NCBI GenBank assembly: GCA_965363355.1
Contig: CBDTTM010000099.1
Span: 1-9,054, forward strand
Source of the DNA: CBDTTM01 sp965363355
GTDB taxonomy: Bacteria > Bacillota > Negativicutes > Selenomonadales > Selenomonadaceae
Length of the DNA stretch: 9,054 nt
Direction of reading: 5' to 3'
The notes beneath the pieces were generated by a model. The model did no database searches and had not been told where the DNA came from. It worked only from the letters and a program-made list of their open reading frames with translations. Shown here piece by piece: positions 7,373 through 9,054 of the stretch. Made by a program: the position numbers and the translations under genes. Numbering within the stretch: position 1 is the stretch's first letter; each line of letters opens with the position of its first letter.

Positions 7373-8357
7373 GTGCGTTCATCTCCTCAGCCAAAGCTTT
7401 GACATTCTCCAGCATTTTTTCTGCCGAGAAATCCCCATCCGCCATAAGTCTATGCCTATAAAACGACTTAGGCGCCCACGTACCTATATGAGCTGCGCTA
7501 TTCAGGTAAAAAATTGCAACTACAGGTGTTCCGACAGATAGCCCTAAGTGGAGCGTTCCCGTATCAACGCTCACGAGTATTGAAGCCCTTTTCAGTACTT
7601 CGCCAAGCTCTGCCAAACTCGTCTTATCCGTAAGATCGACAAAGGATTCCGCCCCTTGTTCTTTGAGTTTTTCTGCATACTCCCTGGCTGTTTTCCCCGC
7701 ACCAACAAGAACGGGAACTTTCTTCATTTCTTTAAGGCCCTCGATAAGTTTGATGCATTGGTCAAGCTTCATATCTTTTTCGATTTTTTTGGTCGTTGTA
7801 CAGATGGCAACAAAATCCATTTCCGGATGTATCCCATTTGCTTTCAATAAACAATCCACTGTTTCAGAAGCACTCTGCGGTGGCTCATAACGCATTGGCA
7901 GTTCTTGCACTGGTTTTCCCGTATAGCAAGATAGCAGCTGGCTATGTCTATCCTGGGCTTTTGTATAAATCCCATAATCCATTCTGCCATTATCAAGTAG
8001 TACCCTGATAAGCCCCTGATTATCCGCATATACTTTTTTTGCCCCAAAGAGCTTTGATAAAACAATGCCACGCTCATTGCCATAAATGACAAAACTTGCT
8101 GCAATGCTGCCTTTAAGCTTTTGCTTATTCTCCCGATAAAAGCGCCAAGCTCCGCCAAGACCTTTATGTACATTTTTTTTGTCATAAGCAATCACTTCAT
8201 CGACATCTTTCATATACTTTGCCGCTTCATAAAAGGGCTTATTGACGATGAAAATCACTTTTGCATCAGGATAAGCCAACTTGATGTTCTGGCATAATGG
8301 TCCCGTCAAAAGCGTATCACCAAAAAAAGATGTATTGATTACTAAAAAATTTGCCAT
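7365..8357 (-). CDS. Glycosyltransferase family 9 (heptosyltransferase-like)
   Basis: The 330-residue product has both halves of a GT9 enzyme. The N-terminal half begins FLVINTSFFGDTLLTGPL (4-21), with the Asp (D14) that serves as general base in heptosyltransferases. The C-terminal half has VPVLVGAGKTARE (214-226), then LVSVDTGTLHLGLSVGTPVVAIF (261-283), with the D-T-G-x-x-H donor-phosphate motif at 265-270. Family members move L,D-heptose from ADP-heptose to the LPS inner core, or related sugars. The heptose donor is probable by family but not proven here. No signal peptide is present, so it acts at the cytoplasmic side of the inner membrane. AGGGA at 8367-8371, 9 bases before the ATG, supports the start. 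Its stop overlaps the GTG start of the next gene, so the two are translationally coupled. A family member of this kind is one of the best pointers to an LPS-bearing host. Confidence 0.9.
   Translation of the reverse strand: MANFLVINTSFFGDTLLTGPLCQNIKLAYPDAKVIFIVNKPFYEAAKYMKDVDEVIAYDKKNVHKGLGGAWRFYRENKQKLKGSIAASFVIYGNERGIVLSKLFGAKKVYADNQGLIRVLLDNGRMDYGIYTKAQDRHSQLLSCYTGKPVQELPMRYEPPQSASETVDCLLKANGIHPEMDFVAICTTTKKIEKDMKLDQCIKLIEGLKEMKKVPVLVGAGKTAREYAEKLKEQGAESFVDLTDKTSLAELGEVLKRASILVSVDTGTLHLGLSVGTPVVAIFYLNSAAHIGTWAPKSFYRHRLMADGDFSAEKMLENVKALAEEMNARD
7383..7388 (-). promoter_or_regulatory. Ribosome binding site that fixes the GTG start of the sialyltransferase-like gene
   Basis: GAGGAG on the minus strand, inside the last codons of the GT9 gene, lies 10 bases before GTG at 7372-7370. 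With no in-frame ATG near the conserved N-terminus, this site decides in favour of the GTG start. Confidence 0.7.
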
Positions 8358-8374
8358 TGCATCTCATCCCTGCT

Positions 8375-8397
8375 TGTAATGAAACATATCCATTACA
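8375..8397. repeat. Inverted repeat between acetyltransferase and GT9 genes
   Basis: A perfect 7-base inverted repeat, TGTAATG (8375-8381) and CATTACA (8391-8397), encloses a 9-base loop. It falls in the 46-base gap between the acetyltransferase stop and the GT9 start. In the transcript it would form a weak, AU-rich hairpin just before the GT9 ribosome site (8367-8371). No U-run follows, so it is not a typical terminator. It could be a transcription-factor site or an mRNA processing or stability element, or chance. Confidence 0.4.
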
Positions 8398-8403
8398 CTT
8401 TTA

Positions 8404-9054
8404 TTACTTATCACACCACATACGTTTTTCCATTTCTTCTATGCACTTTTGCACATTATCAAATGGCAAAGTTTTAATTTCAGAAAAATCTTTTTCCCAC
8501 CATTTCGATTTTAATAACCGTTCAATCGTTTCCTCGTCGAAACGATATCGCAAAACCTTAGCTGGCACACCAGCTACAATTGCATAAGGAGGAACATCCT
8601 TGGTCACAACAGCTCCAGAGCCAATAACCGCTCCATCATGAACTGTCACACCTTTCAAAATGTTAACATGCGTTCCGATCCAAACATCATTTCCTATTAC
8701 AGTAGTTTCCTTCTCACCATCATATTCATAGCCCGTCTCTATGTCGCTTACATTTTTAAATTCAGCTGCATTATATTGAACAGAACTCGTCGATAGCCAA
8801 TCCAAAGGATGTCCGCCATGCCCAATAGCAACATAGCCGCCAATCGAGCAGAATCGGCCGATGATTGTATTGCACGAAATCAATCCAGATCCAATATATG
8901 AATATCTTCCCATTTTCACATTCTCTGAAATCGACGTATTTTTCCCTATCGATATCGGTGCTTCTGCTTCAAAATTACGATGAATATCTTTTGCAGAACT
9001 TATATACATCTGTCGTTTTAAATATGTAAGTCTCCTAAAATATCCTTTTATGAA
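8404..9054 (-). CDS. Hexapeptide-repeat O-acetyltransferase (CatB/XAT-like), 5' end beyond the window
   Basis: The protein is a left-handed beta-helix acyltransferase. Repeats such as ISIGKNTSISENVKMG, IIGRFCSIG and VIGNDVWIGTHVNIL run through it, closing with VIGSGAVVTKDVPPYAIVAGVPAKVLRYRF. Numbered from the ATG at 9009, H67 in GHGGHPLDWLST matches the catalytic histidine of the xenobiotic/CatB-type group, and KSKWWEKDF (168-176) is the usual C-terminal aromatic motif. Enzymes like this transfer acetyl from acetyl-CoA to sugars of O-antigens or capsules, or to antibiotics; the setting favours a glycan. The frame stays open for 15 more codons upstream to the window edge (FIKGYFRRLTYLKRQ), a basic stretch typical of the true N-terminus. 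The ATG at 9009 has no ribosome site at a workable distance (AGGAG is over 20 bases away), so the real start is probably outside the window. The gene is followed by GT9 after 46 bases. Confidence 0.88.
   Translation of the reverse strand, partial: FIKGYFRRLTYLKRQMYISSAKDIHRNFEAEAPISIGKNTSISENVKMGRYSYIGSGLISCNTIIGRFCSIGGYVAIGHGGHPLDWLSTSSVQYNAAEFKNVSDIETGYEYDGEKETTVIGNDVWIGTHVNILKGVTVHDGAVIGSGAVVTKDVPPYAIVAGVPAKVLRYRFDEETIERLLKSKWWEKDFSEIKTLPFDNVQKCIEEMEKRMWCDK

Noticed and set aside
8375..8397. The inverted repeat as a Rho-independent terminator
   Set aside because: The stem is AT-rich and no run of U's follows on the minus-strand transcript.
1..9054. tRNA or rRNA genes, CRISPR arrays, insertion sequences or attachment sites
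   Set aside because: Coding genes fill almost the whole window, gaps are at most 75 bases, and I saw no repeat arrays, transposase motifs or terminal repeats.

Overview
The window is a one-directional polysaccharide and envelope-glycolipid locus. All eight recognisable genes lie on the minus strand, so transcription runs from position 9054 toward 1. Genes are tightly packed: gaps are 0-75 bases, with one 8-base overlap. Both ends cut genes: the glycosyltransferase at 1-595 lacks its C-terminus and the acetyltransferase at 8404-9054 most likely lacks its N-terminus. No stretch over 300 bases lacks a gene, and I see no RNA gene, CRISPR array, transposase or origin.

Layout in transcription order: (1) hexapeptide-repeat O-acetyltransferase, 8404 to beyond 9054; (2) GT9 (heptosyltransferase-type) glycosyltransferase, 7365-8357; (3) a protein with the sialyl/polysialyltransferase-type motifs (GT52/GT38-like), 6269-7372, starting at GTG; (4) a VirK/YbjX (DUF535) protein, 5296-6204; (5) a membrane phosphoglycerol-transferase/LTA-synthase-like enzyme, 3282-5264; then a 75-base gap with the best promoter in the window; (6) WbaP-type undecaprenyl-phosphate sugar-1-phosphate transferase, 1735-3207; (7) a GT4 glycosyltransferase, 607-1731; (8) a second GT4 glycosyltransferase, 1-595.

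Taken together: genes 6-8 look like the start of an O-antigen or capsule-type repeat-unit pathway. WbaP would load the first sugar phosphate on undecaprenyl phosphate at the inner membrane and the two GT4 enzymes would extend it. Genes 2-5 look like a second module that builds and decorates an outer-membrane glycolipid: a GT9 enzyme of the LPS-core type, a terminal-sugar transferase, a VirK protein and an enzyme that could add phosphoglycerol outside the membrane. The acetyltransferase could modify either product. No flippase, polymerase or nucleotide-sugar synthesis gene is visible.

Organism: a GT9 enzyme, VirK/YbjX and WbaP argue for a bacterium with an outer membrane. Strong AAGGAG-type ribosome sites, moderate-to-low GC and an LtaS-like enzyme fit a diderm Firmicute of the Negativicutes (Selenomonas/Veillonella relatives). 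This is inference from gene content only. Spot counts suggest the central block (about 3280-8360) is generally richer in GC than the flanks, which would fit a mosaic locus.
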